Below are positions 8,741 through 17,506 of a stretch of 64,000 bases of DNA, piece by piece (position 1 is the first letter of the stretch; the number at the start of each line of letters is the position of its first letter). The notes beneath the pieces are model-generated. The model did no database searches and was not told the origin of the DNA. It saw only the letters and a program-made list of their open reading frames with translations. This DNA is from UBA1756 sp045130235 (GTDB taxonomy: Bacteria > Bacteroidota > Bacteroidia > Bacteroidales > WCHB1-69). A program made the position numbers and the translations under genes. The stretch is taken from contig JBGUPJ010000036.1 of assembly GCA_045130235.1 (NCBI GenBank), positions 1 to 64,000 of the forward strand, read 5' to 3'.

Positions 8741-9094
8741 TTACTGTTTATCCAATTCAGACAAGTATTGCTCAATTTGGGTTTTAAGGGGAACGAGATC
8801 ATTGTCAATCACATGGAGCACACGTTCGGGTTGTATCTGATAATAGTCGTGTACCAACACGTGCCGCATTCCCTCTATGTCCTCCCACGCAGTTTGAGAA
8901 TGAGTTTCCTTGAATTCTTTTGAAAGTTTATAAACAGCCTCCCCAATGATTTCAATGTTTTTTACTATTCCATAATAAATCAGCACATCTTGAGTCAAAC
9001 TCTCTACTGACAAAAATGGAGCTTTACTATGGATTCGGTTAATGGAGTCCAAAATGTGTTGCAACCGTTCCCTATCTCTAATTTGCTCTCTCAT
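8741..9094 (-). CDS. hepT: HepT-like ribonuclease toxin (DUF86)
   Basis: A 117-residue all-helical protein of the HepT/DUF86 family. The R-X4-H-X-Y catalytic motif is present as R77-HVLV-H82-D-Y84. In characterised pairs HepT is an RNase whose tyrosine is AMPylated and silenced by the partner nucleotidyltransferase MntA. Its start overlaps the end of mntA by 17 bp, so the two are co-translated with the antitoxin first. The motif is complete, so the toxin is probably functional. Confidence 0.88.
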   Translation of the reverse strand: MREQIRDRERLQHILDSINRIHSKAPFLSVESLTQDVLIYYGIVKNIEIIGEAVYKLSKEFKETHSQTAWEDIEGMRHVLVHDYYQIQPERVLHVIDNDLVPLKTQIEQYLSELDKQ

Positions 9095-9377
9095 AAATCA
9101 GTTTTTTATCACGATTAGCGCTCTCAACGGCAAAGGGCAAAAGCGTCCCCTCTTCAACAAGATCCACTTCCCGCTTAAGCAGTTTCTTCAAATTGACATA
9201 TATATTGGAAACCTTCATCAAACCGACAGGATGGGTGTCATCAAACACTACTAGTATGTCCACGTCGCTATCCGCAGTTTCCTCATTGCGAGCGTAGGAA
9301 CCGAACACCCACGCCTTCAGCACCGGCTGGGTCTTGAAATAGTCCTGAATGGTCTTGATCATTTCGGGAGACAACAT
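9078..9377 (-). CDS. mntA: MntA-like nucleotidyltransferase antitoxin
   Basis: A 99-residue minimal nucleotidyltransferase with the hallmark GSX10DXD motif (G26-S27 ... D38-V-D40) and a third acidic strand (REVDLVEEG). MntA antitoxins poly-AMPylate HepT. The frame is open for 62 codons further upstream, but that part reads through the divergent promoter region of the propeller gene. ATG 9377 gives the normal length and lies 21 bp from a -7 box (TATTTTTG, 9398-9405 on the minus strand). It is first in a two-gene operon with hepT. Confidence 0.88.
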   Translation of the reverse strand: MLSPEMIKTIQDYFKTQPVLKAWVFGSYARNEETADSDVDILVVFDDTHPVGLMKVSNIYVNLKKLLKREVDLVEEGTLLPFAVESANRDKKLIYERAN

Positions 9378-9397
9378 ACTTGCGGATTTTATCGGCG

Positions 9398-9405
9398 CAA
9401 AAATA
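9398..9405 (-). promoter_or_regulatory. -7 box (TATTTTTG) for mntA-hepT
   Basis: TATTTTTG on the minus strand directly upstream of ATG 9377. It decides against the longer frame for mntA. Confidence 0.5.
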
Positions 9406-9481
9406 CAAAAAAACTGGGAACTGAAAATTGAGAATTGAGAATTTTTCTGTTGATGACAATGATCTACATTTGCATTTTTTG

Positions 9482-9489
9482 TACTTTTG
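9482..9489 (+). promoter_or_regulatory. -7 box (TACTTTTG) for the beta-propeller gene
   Basis: TACTTTTG, 19 bp before ATG 9509. It fits TAnnTTTG and supports the chosen start of the downstream gene. Confidence 0.5.
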
Positions 9490-9508
9490 CCGTTCAAAGC
9501 AGATCCCC

Positions 9509-11509
9509 ATGAAACACCTTGTGCTGTTCCTTCTTTTCCTGTTCGCCGTACCGGTCTTTGCACAGTCGGAGCTGCTGCCCAGTCCGCGCGGAAAGTATGT
9601 CAGATTCCTGCTCTGTCACGACGGCACCACCTACGCGGCCACCGGCGGGGGCGTCTGCATCAGCCACGACCACGGCAGTCACTGGGCGTTTTCCAACAGC
9701 GGCCTCACCTCGCTGGATACTAAAGCACTGGCACGAATCGGCGACACCATCTTCGTCGCCACCGATGAGAACGTCTTCCGCACTACCGATGGCGGACAAA
9801 GCTGGGAGCCGTGCGGCGAGGAGCTGCAGGGCTTTTACTGCAAGCATATTTTGGCCCACAACGGCACCCTGTTTGTCGGAACCTATCTGCGCGGTATCTG
9901 GAGATCTACCGACCGTGGAGAGTCGTGGCAGCATGTTTCAGACGGTTTCCCCGTCGATTATGCCTACTATCTGGCCGCCCACGGCGACTATGTCTTCGCC
10001 AGCACCTACCTGCAAGGATGCTACCGCTCCTCCGACAATGGCGAGCACTGGGAGAGTTGCAACACCGGACTGACCGAAAACACGGGCATCTCTATTTATG
10101 CATTTGGCAACCGGCTGTTTATGAGCACCTTGAGCGGCAACCTTTTCATCTCCGACGATGATGGTGCGCACTGGACCTCCACGAGCGGGCTGCCCAGCAT
10201 CAAGGCCTTCTGCTCGTGGCAAGACACCCTCTACGCCGCCTCATTCGGACAGGGCATCTACTACTCTACCAACAACGGCAACAGCTGGAATCACCCTTCC
10301 ACCATACCGAATGCCACCAGCTTGTGGAGCATCGCCGTGGATGAAAGCACTGTGTATCTGGGACTTGACAACGGTGCAGTGGCTACGAGTGACCACATAG
10401 GGTCGAACGGCCACATCTGCGATATGGACCCGTTCAATGCCACCATCGGCGGACTGGCCTTTTGGGGCAATCGGCTTATTGCCACCTCGCACGGCTCCAA
10501 CTACTTCTATACCGACGATCTCGGGACGAACTGGACTGGCGGCAACGTGGGGACCGTGGAAATACGCAGCATTCTCGTACACAACAATACCGTACTGGTG
10601 GGTACTGATATGCTGGGTGCTTTCCGCTCTACCAACGGAGGCGGCTCATTCAGCGCCGCCAACAACGGTCTCAGCACCAATTGGATACAGTGTTTTGCCG
10701 CCACCAACAGCCAAATTTATGCGGGCAGCGGCAATGCCGGCGTGTTTGTCAGTACCAACGACGGACAGAGCTGGCAGAGCACGGGACTTCCCGGCTTCGA
10801 AATCCGCAGCATGGCGACCTCTAACCTCGGTCTTTACGCAGCTACCGACCATGGTCTTTATTTTCAGCCTAATGGCAGCAATAGCTGGCAGAGTATCGGC
10901 GGGGAAGAGGTGGGCGAGCAGCCCACGGCGGTGGCCTATCTCCACGACTCGCTGTGGGTGGGCACCCGCGACAGAGGGCTCTTCTACTACGATGAGGCCG
11001 GCGACCGCTGGGGCAGTTGTCCGGGATATGAGAATGAACCCATCCGGTGTATGCTGGCCAGTGAGCAAGGGTTTGTCGTCGAAGGGCTGGAGCACGGCCG
11101 CTGGGCGCAGATCAACCCATCCAACGCATCGGCCTCCGCACTTGGGAACCTTGACATAGATTATCCCATCCTGGCAGTTGCGGAAGGTCCTGACCACCAG
11201 CTCTATTTCGGCACACCCGTCGGCATCTTCCGATGCGCTCCGTTTGAAAATGTCGGTATTCCTGTCTGCGGACAGACAACCACAAGTCGCATCGCTCCCA
11301 ATCCGTGTTCCGAACAAACGGTCGTTTCCGTGCCCGAGGGCGGCGCAGAAATCTCGGTCATCAACGCAATCGGACAAACCATCGTCACCTATCAAACCCA
11401 CGATGGGAATTGCGAAGTCAAAGGATTGATGCCCGGCATTTATCTCGTAAAAATAAAATCCAAGCTGAGTACTGAGGTACATAAACTGATTGTTGGCGGA
11501 AGGCGGTAA
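9509..11509 (+). CDS. Secreted BNR/Ycf48-like beta-propeller protein with T9SS type A sorting domain
   Basis: A 666-residue exported protein. The signal peptide MKHLVLFLLFLFAVPVFA is followed by about 12 repeats of the sialidase/photosystem-assembly type. Each repeat has a strand such as 'G.YRS.D.G..W' (FRTTDGGQSWEPC, WRSTDRGESW, YRSSDNGEHWESC, YSTNNGNSWNHP, FVSTNDGQSWQS). The last 80 residues (from SRIAPNPCSEQ to HKLIVGGRR) form a T9SS type A sorting domain with the usual NPC and GIYLVKI motifs, so the protein should end up on the cell surface or outside. No catalytic site is evident, and adhesion or carbohydrate binding is a guess. The frame is open further upstream, but ATG 9509 gives the signal peptide. 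Confidence 0.85.
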   Translation: MKHLVLFLLFLFAVPVFAQSELLPSPRGKYVRFLLCHDGTTYAATGGGVCISHDHGSHWAFSNSGLTSLDTKALARIGDTIFVATDENVFRTTDGGQSWEPCGEELQGFYCKHILAHNGTLFVGTYLRGIWRSTDRGESWQHVSDGFPVDYAYYLAAHGDYVFASTYLQGCYRSSDNGEHWESCNTGLTENTGISIYAFGNRLFMSTLSGNLFISDDDGAHWTSTSGLPSIKAFCSWQDTLYAASFGQGIYYSTNNGNSWNHPSTIPNATSLWSIAVDESTVYLGLDNGAVATSDHIGSNGHICDMDPFNATIGGLAFWGNRLIATSHGSNYFYTDDLGTNWTGGNVGTVEIRSILVHNNTVLVGTDMLGAFRSTNGGGSFSAANNGLSTNWIQCFAATNSQIYAGSGNAGVFVSTNDGQSWQSTGLPGFEIRSMATSNLGLYAATDHGLYFQPNGSNSWQSIGGEEVGEQPTAVAYLHDSLWVGTRDRGLFYYDEAGDRWGSCPGYENEPIRCMLASEQGFVVEGLEHGRWAQINPSNASASALGNLDIDYPILAVAEGPDHQLYFGTPVGIFRCAPFENVGIPVCGQTTTSRIAPNPCSEQTVVSVPEGGAEISVINAIGQTIVTYQTHDGNCEVKGLMPGIYLVKIKSKLSTEVHKLIVGGRR

Positions 11510-11687
11510 CAATTAACAATTTACAATTAATAATTAATAATTAATAATTAAAAATAACAATGTTGTTTTTCTACTGATGCGATTGGTGTGTGTGATCGCA
11601 ACGGCACTGCATCAGATTTTTTTCTTTTGCCTTTAATATTTTGAGAGATTTCAGAGTCTATGGAATTTGTTCAATAATTTTTTAGCA
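11510..11687. other. AT-rich gap with short tandem repeats
   Basis: Begins with repeats of the unit AATTAATAATT (about 11515-11560). A short inverted segment around GATTGGTGTGTGTGATCGCAA follows. No gene is seen, and no clear -7 box for the serpin was identified. Confidence 0.35.
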
Positions 11688-12968
11688 ATGAAAAGAATCG
11701 TTTTTGTATGGATGGTTGCGGGCATGATGATGTCGGGATGCCTGCACGGACAGTCAACTTTAAAACTTCAAAAGGCTGAAGTAAAGGCATTTGTAGAAGA
11801 TACGGTAGTGGATCTCACCCCGCATCCTATCCACCTGTCGGACGCGCAGAAAGCCTTTGTGGACGGCAACAATGCCTTCACCCTCAATTTCTTGAAAACC
11901 GTCAACTCCACCGATGCCGCCGACAAGAGTTTTATCTACTCGCCACTGAGTATCACGTATGTGCTCAGCATGGTGAACGATGCTTCGGTGGGCAAAACCG
12001 AGATGGAGCTGGAGAAAGTGTTGGGCTTTGGTGAGGGCGGCATTTTATCAGTAAACGATTTTTGTAAAACTTTGATTGACAGTCTTCCCAATGTGGACCG
12101 GCAGGTGCAGTTGCATATTGCCAACGCTATTTTTATGAACCAGCACAATCAGCTGAAGGAGCCATTCCAGCGCGAAATGCGGAAATATTACAGCGCCATG
12201 GCCGAGTCGTTAGACTTCACATCGCAGGCCTCCCTCAACCGCATCAACGGCTGGTGCAACGCCAAAACTAAAGGGATGATTCCCAAGATTTTGGAGAAAC
12301 TGGATCCCGCCGTCGTTTCATACCTACTGAATGCTATTTATTTCAAGGCCGGATGGACCAACGAGTTCAGCGAAAGCCTCACCCGCAACGAAGTTTTCAA
12401 TGCGCCGAAAGGGGAGAAGGAGCTGCCGATGATGCATCAGGAGAACCGCTTCCGGTATGCGAAAAACGATGTTTTCGCCTTGGTGGACCTCCCCTACAGC
12501 AACCAGATGTGGAGCATGACGGTGATGCTGCCCGAGCCAGGCAAGACCACCAACGATGTCATTAACTATTTGGCAGAAAACGGCTTAACATCCTGCCTCA
12601 AGAGCGCCTACACGCAGAAAGTGGATCTGAAACTGCCCCGCTTTGAGACGGAGTCGGAGACGGAAGATCTGATAGAAACGCTGAAAACGATGGGCATCAC
12701 CCGCGTTTTCACCGACGGGCTGGCTGAAATCCCGAACATGTGCGATGTGAGTGTGTACATCGGCATGATGTTGCAGAAGGCCCGTATCAAGGTGAATGAA
12801 AGCGGTTCGGAGGCAGCGGCTGTTACCGTGGCCGGAATGATGAAATGCACCTCAGTGCCTCGCCCGGAGCCCCCCATCGTCTTCCACGCCGACCGGCCGT
12901 TTGTGTACGTCATCCGCGAAGCCTCCACGGGAGTGATTCTCTTTGTGGGCAAGTTCACCGGACAGTAA
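11688..12968 (+). CDS. Serpin family protein, probable lipoprotein
   Basis: A 426-residue serpin, a suicide inhibitor fold that traps serine or cysteine proteases. ATG 11688 gives a signal peptide with a lipobox-like MMMSGC (Cys17), so it is probably outer-membrane anchored. The fold signatures are NFLK (helix A), SPLSITYVLSMV, NAIYFKAGW and the C-terminal FHADRPFVYVIRE. The hinge before the reactive loop is NESGSEAAAVT, with the small residues needed for loop insertion, so it is likely an inhibitory serpin. It probably protects the cell against its own exported peptidases or host proteases; both are inferences. Confidence 0.92.
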   Translation: MKRIVFVWMVAGMMMSGCLHGQSTLKLQKAEVKAFVEDTVVDLTPHPIHLSDAQKAFVDGNNAFTLNFLKTVNSTDAADKSFIYSPLSITYVLSMVNDASVGKTEMELEKVLGFGEGGILSVNDFCKTLIDSLPNVDRQVQLHIANAIFMNQHNQLKEPFQREMRKYYSAMAESLDFTSQASLNRINGWCNAKTKGMIPKILEKLDPAVVSYLLNAIYFKAGWTNEFSESLTRNEVFNAPKGEKELPMMHQENRFRYAKNDVFALVDLPYSNQMWSMTVMLPEPGKTTNDVINYLAENGLTSCLKSAYTQKVDLKLPRFETESETEDLIETLKTMGITRVFTDGLAEIPNMCDVSVYIGMMLQKARIKVNESGSEAAAVTVAGMMKCTSVPRPEPPIVFHADRPFVYVIREASTGVILFVGKFTGQ

Positions 12969-12984
12969 GAAGAGATTCCCTTCC

Positions 12985-15315
12985 CTACTGCACGATAATC
13001 TTCTGAACGCCAGACTGGTATTTCGTATAGACATTCAGAAAATAAATCCCTTTGCTCAAAAAAGAGACATCAAACAGATACTGTTCGGCCTCACGACTGC
13101 TATTAAAGAAATAGGTACGGAGGCTCTCCCCTCCCCCATTCACCAACGTACACACAAACCGCTCGTTGATTTCGGTATTGAAATTCAGACGGAATTTCTG
13201 CGTACAAGGATTGGGATAAGCGGTGAAAACATATTCATTTTCAACAATTTGCGGAGCATTATAATCATGATTACCCAAAGCTCGCGGTGTGTTGGTGCTG
13301 CGTATGAGGTAACATGAAACGCGGTAGAAGGGGTTGGAACCGGCATTGCAGTCGGAGCAGGTAACGCCCGTCACGCAGTCGGGATTGTGCGGATGGCACT
13401 CATCCATATACGAAGGCTGGAAGATGTAGGAGAGCTGGAAAGGCGTCTGCCACAGATAAGGCGTGACATCGTAGATGTAGGGACGTGAGATGGAGCCCGG
13501 GCACCATCCGGCGCGATCGTACTTGTAGGTGCCGCTCTGGTTGTTGCACCCGTCGGGGTTCGGATAACAGTCGGTCCACAAATCCTGTTCGAAAGCATCC
13601 TCGCCATTGACTTGCAGATGGTGTACGGCATGATAGAACTCGGCGGCATTGCCGGTGTTGTTGTCGCCCCAGCCGTGACCGGTGGTTGTCAGCCGGATAT
13701 GGGCCTCGCGGGCTTCGTGGAAGATGCCCACCGTCACCGTGTCCAGCGGCTGCAGGTTGGCGGGATCGCCAAAGTTGTACGAACCCTGCCACAATTCCTC
13801 TACGTCAGTATAGTCATATTCCGGCTCACCGGCGATGTACTCAAAGTCCAACTGAATCTGCCAGCCGCCGGTTCCCCATGTGTCGATGAACATGCGAATA
13901 TCCACATCGCCTTGCAGGAGGGAAGCAAAATCAGTTACATCCACATAGTGGCTGCAGGCTTTGCCGTAAGGCGTGATGTAGCGCAAAATCTCCACCCACT
14001 TGCCGCTCGGGTCCTTCACCTGCACGTAGGCCAACCTATCCCAGTCGTCGCAACCGCCACTCAGCGGCGGACACGACACATTCAGGTATGCCGTGATTTG
14101 GTTATAGGCGGCAGCAAACTGCGGCAGCGTGTAGGTGCCCGTATAGGTGCGGATGCCCAAGTTGCCGTAGTCGATGATGGCACTGTCGAGGGTGGTGACG
14201 GTCCTGTCGGCAATCTGGTCGGTCACCTCCACCAAGATGGTCTCGGAGGTGGTATTGCCGTTGGATGCGGTGGCGGTAATGGTAACCGGCACGGTGCCAT
14301 AAGCGCTGGGAGTCCACCAGAAGGCGAAGTCGTTGCCCTCTTTCACGCCAGCATAATCCTCTCCATCAACAGAATAAGTAACCGCATCAACGGTAAGATA
14401 CTCTGCCTCAGCGATGGAGGTGGTGGTATGCAGCAAGTAAGGCATCAGACGAGGCATCTCCAGCGGATAAGCAGCGGTGATGTTGGGACGGATTTCAGGA
14501 GAATAATCGTTGAGGTTGATGACCTCGAACGAAAGCGTCGTTTCAGCGGGGTAGAAAGCGGAGTCGCCTTCCTGCGAGATACGCACCGTCACGATGCCGC
14601 CCTCGCCCGTAAGGGTGACGATGCTATCGGACACGGTAGCGGGGCCATCTACTATATTATATTGTAATGGCAACCCTGACGAAGCAGTGGCACTCACCAC
14701 GATAGGCGGATTGGTGGAGAGTTGTCGTTCGATAGGCGTGGTGTAAATCACCTGGTTCTGCATTCCGGTGGGCGTGCAGGCGGTATCTTCATACACATTC
14801 AGCTCGGCAATCATCGTATAGTTGTCGCCGGCCACACTGCTGAGACCGACCAACCGCACATAGCGACCTTCCACCGCGCCGAAATAGACCTCGGCGGTCT
14901 GCTGCACACCGCTGTTGGGCTGCGGGTAAACGAGCATGCCCATGCTCTGCGGCGCACCCCAGTCGGCAGTGTCGGAAGCGACATAGAACTCGAACTGGTT
15001 GATGCGACCGTTGCGGGTGTTGTTGCCCCGCGTCAAACAGCTGAAACCATTGATGTTGTGTGTCTCGCCCAAGTCAATCCAAATCTCGTGCGGATAATGA
15101 TGAACCGTATTCTGCCATTGGGTATGCCAAAAGGTGGTGGAATCGCCATCCAGACAGTGGATGGCATGACCGTTGTCGGCCCCCTCCCCTGTCAGCTCCT
15201 CACTATCCACATAGATAATCTGCCAGTTCGTACGGTCGATTTTCGTCGTATCACACGCCCAAGCATATATATTGATTATCAATATATTAATCAAAAATAA
15301 AAATACTTTTTTCAT
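12985..15315 (-). CDS. PNGase F-like peptide N-glycosidase with discoidin domain and T9SS type A tail
   Basis: A 776-residue exported protein. After the signal peptide (MKKVFLFLINILIINIYAWA) come an F5/8 type C (discoidin) domain at about 27-178, Ig/cadherin-like beta domains at about 190-365, and the two PNGase F domains at about 370-690. A T9SS type A sorting domain lies at about 700-776. The PNGase F hallmarks are CDDWDRLAYVQVK (422-434), ITPYGKACSHYVDVTDF, a Glu at about 559 in NAAEFYH, and DRAGWCPG (600-607). They correspond to the catalytic Asp/Glu and the DRAGWCPG block of the flavobacterial enzyme. PNGase F releases whole N-glycans from asparagine. The discoidin domain probably binds the sugar. 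It follows phoH by 27 bp on the same strand, so read-through is possible. Confidence 0.88.
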   Translation of the reverse strand: MKKVFLFLINILIINIYAWACDTTKIDRTNWQIIYVDSEELTGEGADNGHAIHCLDGDSTTFWHTQWQNTVHHYPHEIWIDLGETHNINGFSCLTRGNNTRNGRINQFEFYVASDTADWGAPQSMGMLVYPQPNSGVQQTAEVYFGAVEGRYVRLVGLSSVAGDNYTMIAELNVYEDTACTPTGMQNQVIYTTPIERQLSTNPPIVVSATASSGLPLQYNIVDGPATVSDSIVTLTGEGGIVTVRISQEGDSAFYPAETTLSFEVINLNDYSPEIRPNITAAYPLEMPRLMPYLLHTTTSIAEAEYLTVDAVTYSVDGEDYAGVKEGNDFAFWWTPSAYGTVPVTITATASNGNTTSETILVEVTDQIADRTVTTLDSAIIDYGNLGIRTYTGTYTLPQFAAAYNQITAYLNVSCPPLSGGCDDWDRLAYVQVKDPSGKWVEILRYITPYGKACSHYVDVTDFASLLQGDVDIRMFIDTWGTGGWQIQLDFEYIAGEPEYDYTDVEELWQGSYNFGDPANLQPLDTVTVGIFHEAREAHIRLTTTGHGWGDNNTGNAAEFYHAVHHLQVNGEDAFEQDLWTDCYPNPDGCNNQSGTYKYDRAGWCPGSISRPYIYDVTPYLWQTPFQLSYIFQPSYMDECHPHNPDCVTGVTCSDCNAGSNPFYRVSCYLIRSTNTPRALGNHDYNAPQIVENEYVFTAYPNPCTQKFRLNFNTEINERFVCTLVNGGGESLRTYFFNSSREAEQYLFDVSFLSKGIYFLNVYTKYQSGVQKIIVQ

Positions 15316-15342
15316 CTATAATAATTTTGCAAGAAAAACGAA

Positions 15343-16317
15343 TTAAGCCTCTGTGTTTCCTTTCTTTTCCGTCTCCCAGTTTTCGTACCGCTGGATAATT
15401 TTGGTGACGAGATGGTGGCGCACCACATCCGAGTTGTCGAGGATGATGAATTCGATGCCTTTGATGTCGCGCAAGATGTGCTGGGCCTGCACGAGGCCGG
15501 AATGCTGGTGGCGGGGCAGGTCGATCTGGGTGATGTCGCCGGTGATGAAGAACTTGGCGTTTTTGCCCATACGGGTAAGGAACATCTTGAGCTGGCTCTC
15601 GGTGGCGTTCTGCGCTTCATCGAGGATGACGTAGGCGTTGTCGAGGGTACGGCCGCGCATGAAGGCGAGTGGCGCGATCTCGATGGTCTTGTCCTCGAGG
15701 TAGGCGACGAGCTTGGCCATCGGCATCATGTCGCGGAGGGCGTCGTAGAGCGGCTGGAGGTAGGGGTCGAGTTTGTCGCGCATGTCGCCGGGCAGGAAGC
15801 CGAGGTTCTCGCCGGCCTCCACCGCCGGACGGGTGAGGATGATACGCTTCACCTGCTTGTTCTTCAGCGCCCGCACGGCGAGGGCCACAGCGGTGTAGGT
15901 CTTGCCTGTGCCTGCCGGCCCGATAGCGAAAATCATGTCGTTACGTTCCAGACTCTTCACCAGCTTTTTCTGGTTCGGGGTGAGCGCCTTGATGACCTTT
16001 CCTTCCCTGCCGTGCAGAATCACATCAGAGCCGTTCTGGTCTTTGTCGAGAAGGAAGAATTGCTCGTCCTCGTTGGCGGTGATGTTCAGGATGTCGGTCT
16101 CGGTGAGGCGTTCGAAATGGTCGTAGAAGGCGGTAAGCAGCTCGAAGCGCGACTCGAAAGTGGCCACCTCCTCGTCGGTGCCGTTCACCTTCAGCTCGTT
16201 GCCGCGGGCGGTGAGCTTGAGGGTGGGATAGATGTTGCGGAGCAGGTCGATGTTGCGGTTGTTCTTCCCGTAGATGCCGACGGCGAGGTGCGGTTCGATG
16301 ACGATGATTTTCTCCAT
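15343..16317 (-). CDS. PhoH family P-loop ATPase
   Basis: A 324-residue cytoplasmic protein with an N-terminal KH-like region (about 1-110) and a PhoH ATPase domain. Walker A is GPAGTGKTYTAV (about 133-144) and Walker B is YVILDEAQNA. The conserved PHRH-like LPRHQHSGL lies near the C-terminus. PhoH proteins are linked to RNA metabolism and ribosome-related RNA processing. It starts 3 bp after the stop of thiL on the same strand, so the two form an operon. Confidence 0.93.
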   Translation of the reverse strand: MEKIIVIEPHLAVGIYGKNNRNIDLLRNIYPTLKLTARGNELKVNGTDEEVATFESRFELLTAFYDHFERLTETDILNITANEDEQFFLLDKDQNGSDVILHGREGKVIKALTPNQKKLVKSLERNDMIFAIGPAGTGKTYTAVALAVRALKNKQVKRIILTRPAVEAGENLGFLPGDMRDKLDPYLQPLYDALRDMMPMAKLVAYLEDKTIEIAPLAFMRGRTLDNAYVILDEAQNATESQLKMFLTRMGKNAKFFITGDITQIDLPRHQHSGLVQAQHILRDIKGIEFIILDNSDVVRHHLVTKIIQRYENWETEKKGNTEA

Positions 16318-16320
16318 GGT

Positions 16321-17361
16321 TTATTGTTCTTTTTCGATGAAGCCCTGAGCCTTCAGCTCAATTTGCTTATTGTCGTTGGTGATGAGGTTGCGCCCCGAAT
16401 CTTTCCGGTCGATATGACCGATGACGGCGATTTCGCTCTTTCCCTTGATGGCCTCGTAGTCCTTTTGTTGGATGGTGAAAAGAAGCTCGTAGTCCTCGCC
16501 GCCGTTGAGGGCGACGGTGGTGGCCACAATCTTGAGTTGCCGCAGCGTGTCGAAGGTGAGCTGGGCAAGCGGAATCTTATTCTCGTAGATGGTGCAGCCG
16601 AGACTGTCGTGCTGGCAGAGCAGGAACAGTGCGGAGGCGATGCCTTCGGTGACGGCGGTCATGGCGGTGGGCACCACGTTGAGCTGGCGGAGCGTCTCAA
16701 TGATGTCGGTGCGCGGCTCGGGTTTGAGCTGCCGTTCGAGGAGGTACTCGTAGCCCTCGAAATGGGGCTGGCTCACCTGGGTGGCCTCGAAGATCTGCTT
16801 CTCGCGCTGGAGGAGCAGCAGACCGGTGTAGGCGGCACCGAAGTCGCCGGTGGCGCATATCAGCTCGTTCTCTGCCGCGCCGGTGCGACGCACGAGGCGG
16901 TCGGCCTCCACCTGTCCGATAGCAGTGACGCTGACGGCCAGTCCCGTGGCCGACGAGGTGATGTCGAACCCGGCGATGTCGAGGTGATAGTAGTGGCAGC
17001 AGGCGCGCACACCCGTCATGAACTCCTCAACGGCCTCGATGGAGAAGCGGTTGGAGACGGCCAGGTTGAGCATCACCTGGTGGGGCATGGCGTTCATCGC
17101 GAGGATGTCGGTGACGGCGATAGTAACGCACTTGAACCCCAGATGCTTGAGGGGGAAATAGGAGAGGTCGAAATGGATGTGCTCCACAAAAAGTTTGTTG
17201 GCGGTCACCGTAAGGAGGTCACCGGAGCGGGTGGCTGCCGCGTCGTCGCCGATGCCGGCCACCGTCGATTCATTGGCACTCTTCACCTCTTCGGTAAGAT
17301 GGTGGATGAGGTTGTATTTGCCCAGCTGGGAAATCTCGTTTCTGATTTCGTTATCTGCCAT
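16321..17361 (-). CDS. thiL: Thiamine-phosphate kinase
   Basis: A 346-residue ThiL of the PurM/AIR-synthase-like fold. It phosphorylates thiamine monophosphate to the cofactor thiamine diphosphate. The N-terminal metal/ATP loop VAGIGDDAAATR and the LTVTANKLFVEHIHFDL segment are present, as are FKCVTIAVTDILAMNAMP and the C-terminal ALNGGEDYELLFT. The length is typical. It has its own -7 box (TATCTTTG, 17394-17401 on the minus strand) and leads an operon with phoH. Thiamine diphosphate is the cofactor of the oxidoreductase encoded at 25-28 kb. Confidence 0.94.
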   Translation of the reverse strand: MADNEIRNEISQLGKYNLIHHLTEEVKSANESTVAGIGDDAAATRSGDLLTVTANKLFVEHIHFDLSYFPLKHLGFKCVTIAVTDILAMNAMPHQVMLNLAVSNRFSIEAVEEFMTGVRACCHYYHLDIAGFDITSSATGLAVSVTAIGQVEADRLVRRTGAAENELICATGDFGAAYTGLLLLQREKQIFEATQVSQPHFEGYEYLLERQLKPEPRTDIIETLRQLNVVPTAMTAVTEGIASALFLLCQHDSLGCTIYENKIPLAQLTFDTLRQLKIVATTVALNGGEDYELLFTIQQKDYEAIKGKSEIAVIGHIDRKDSGRNLITNDNKQIELKAQGFIEKEQ

Positions 17362-17393
17362 ATTATCAGTATTCTATAATAATGAATTTCAGT

Positions 17394-17401
17394 TTGCAAA
17401 G
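17394..17401 (-). promoter_or_regulatory. -7 box (TATCTTTG) for thiL-phoH
   Basis: TATCTTTG on the minus strand, immediately downstream of the terminator of the short unit at 17407-17506. Transcription of thiL therefore starts independently of that unit. Confidence 0.55.
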
Positions 17402-17406
17402 ATACA

Positions 17407-17439
17407 CAAAAAAACAACGGCGATATCACATCGCCGTTG
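17407..17439 (-). terminator. Rho-independent terminator of a short transcript
   Basis: A perfect 10-bp stem (CAACGGCGAT / ATCGCCGTTG, arms 17415-17424 and 17430-17439) has a 5-nt loop. Seven T residues follow it on the minus strand. No annotated minus-strand gene ends here, so it must terminate the short unit upstream of thiL. Confidence 0.8.
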
Positions 17440-17506
17440 ATAACCATTAACCTTTAATGATACGTAAAGGATCTCTCCTTTTGTTGTTCACTTGTCTCTT
17501 ACGCAT
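17415..17506 (-). ncRNA. Candidate short RNA or micro-ORF between an ECF-like promoter and a terminator
   Basis: The unit has a promoter-like element (GTAAC at 17520-17524 and GTAAGAG at 17496-17502, 17 bp apart, minus strand) and the strong terminator at 17407-17439. An ATG at 17506 would encode MRKRQVNNKRRDPLRIIKG (19 residues, very basic, stop at 17447-17449). If the promoter reading is right, that ATG lies upstream of the transcript start and the product is an RNA of about 80 nt. A shorter frame from GTG at 17491 would then be the only coding option. Function unknown. Confidence 0.4.

Noticed and set aside
15412..17379. 655-codon open frame on the plus strand opposite phoH and thiL
   Set aside because: It is the antisense shadow of two well-supported genes in GC-rich codons; composition is Val/Glu/Gly/His-biased with no family motif, and it has no promoter or terminator.
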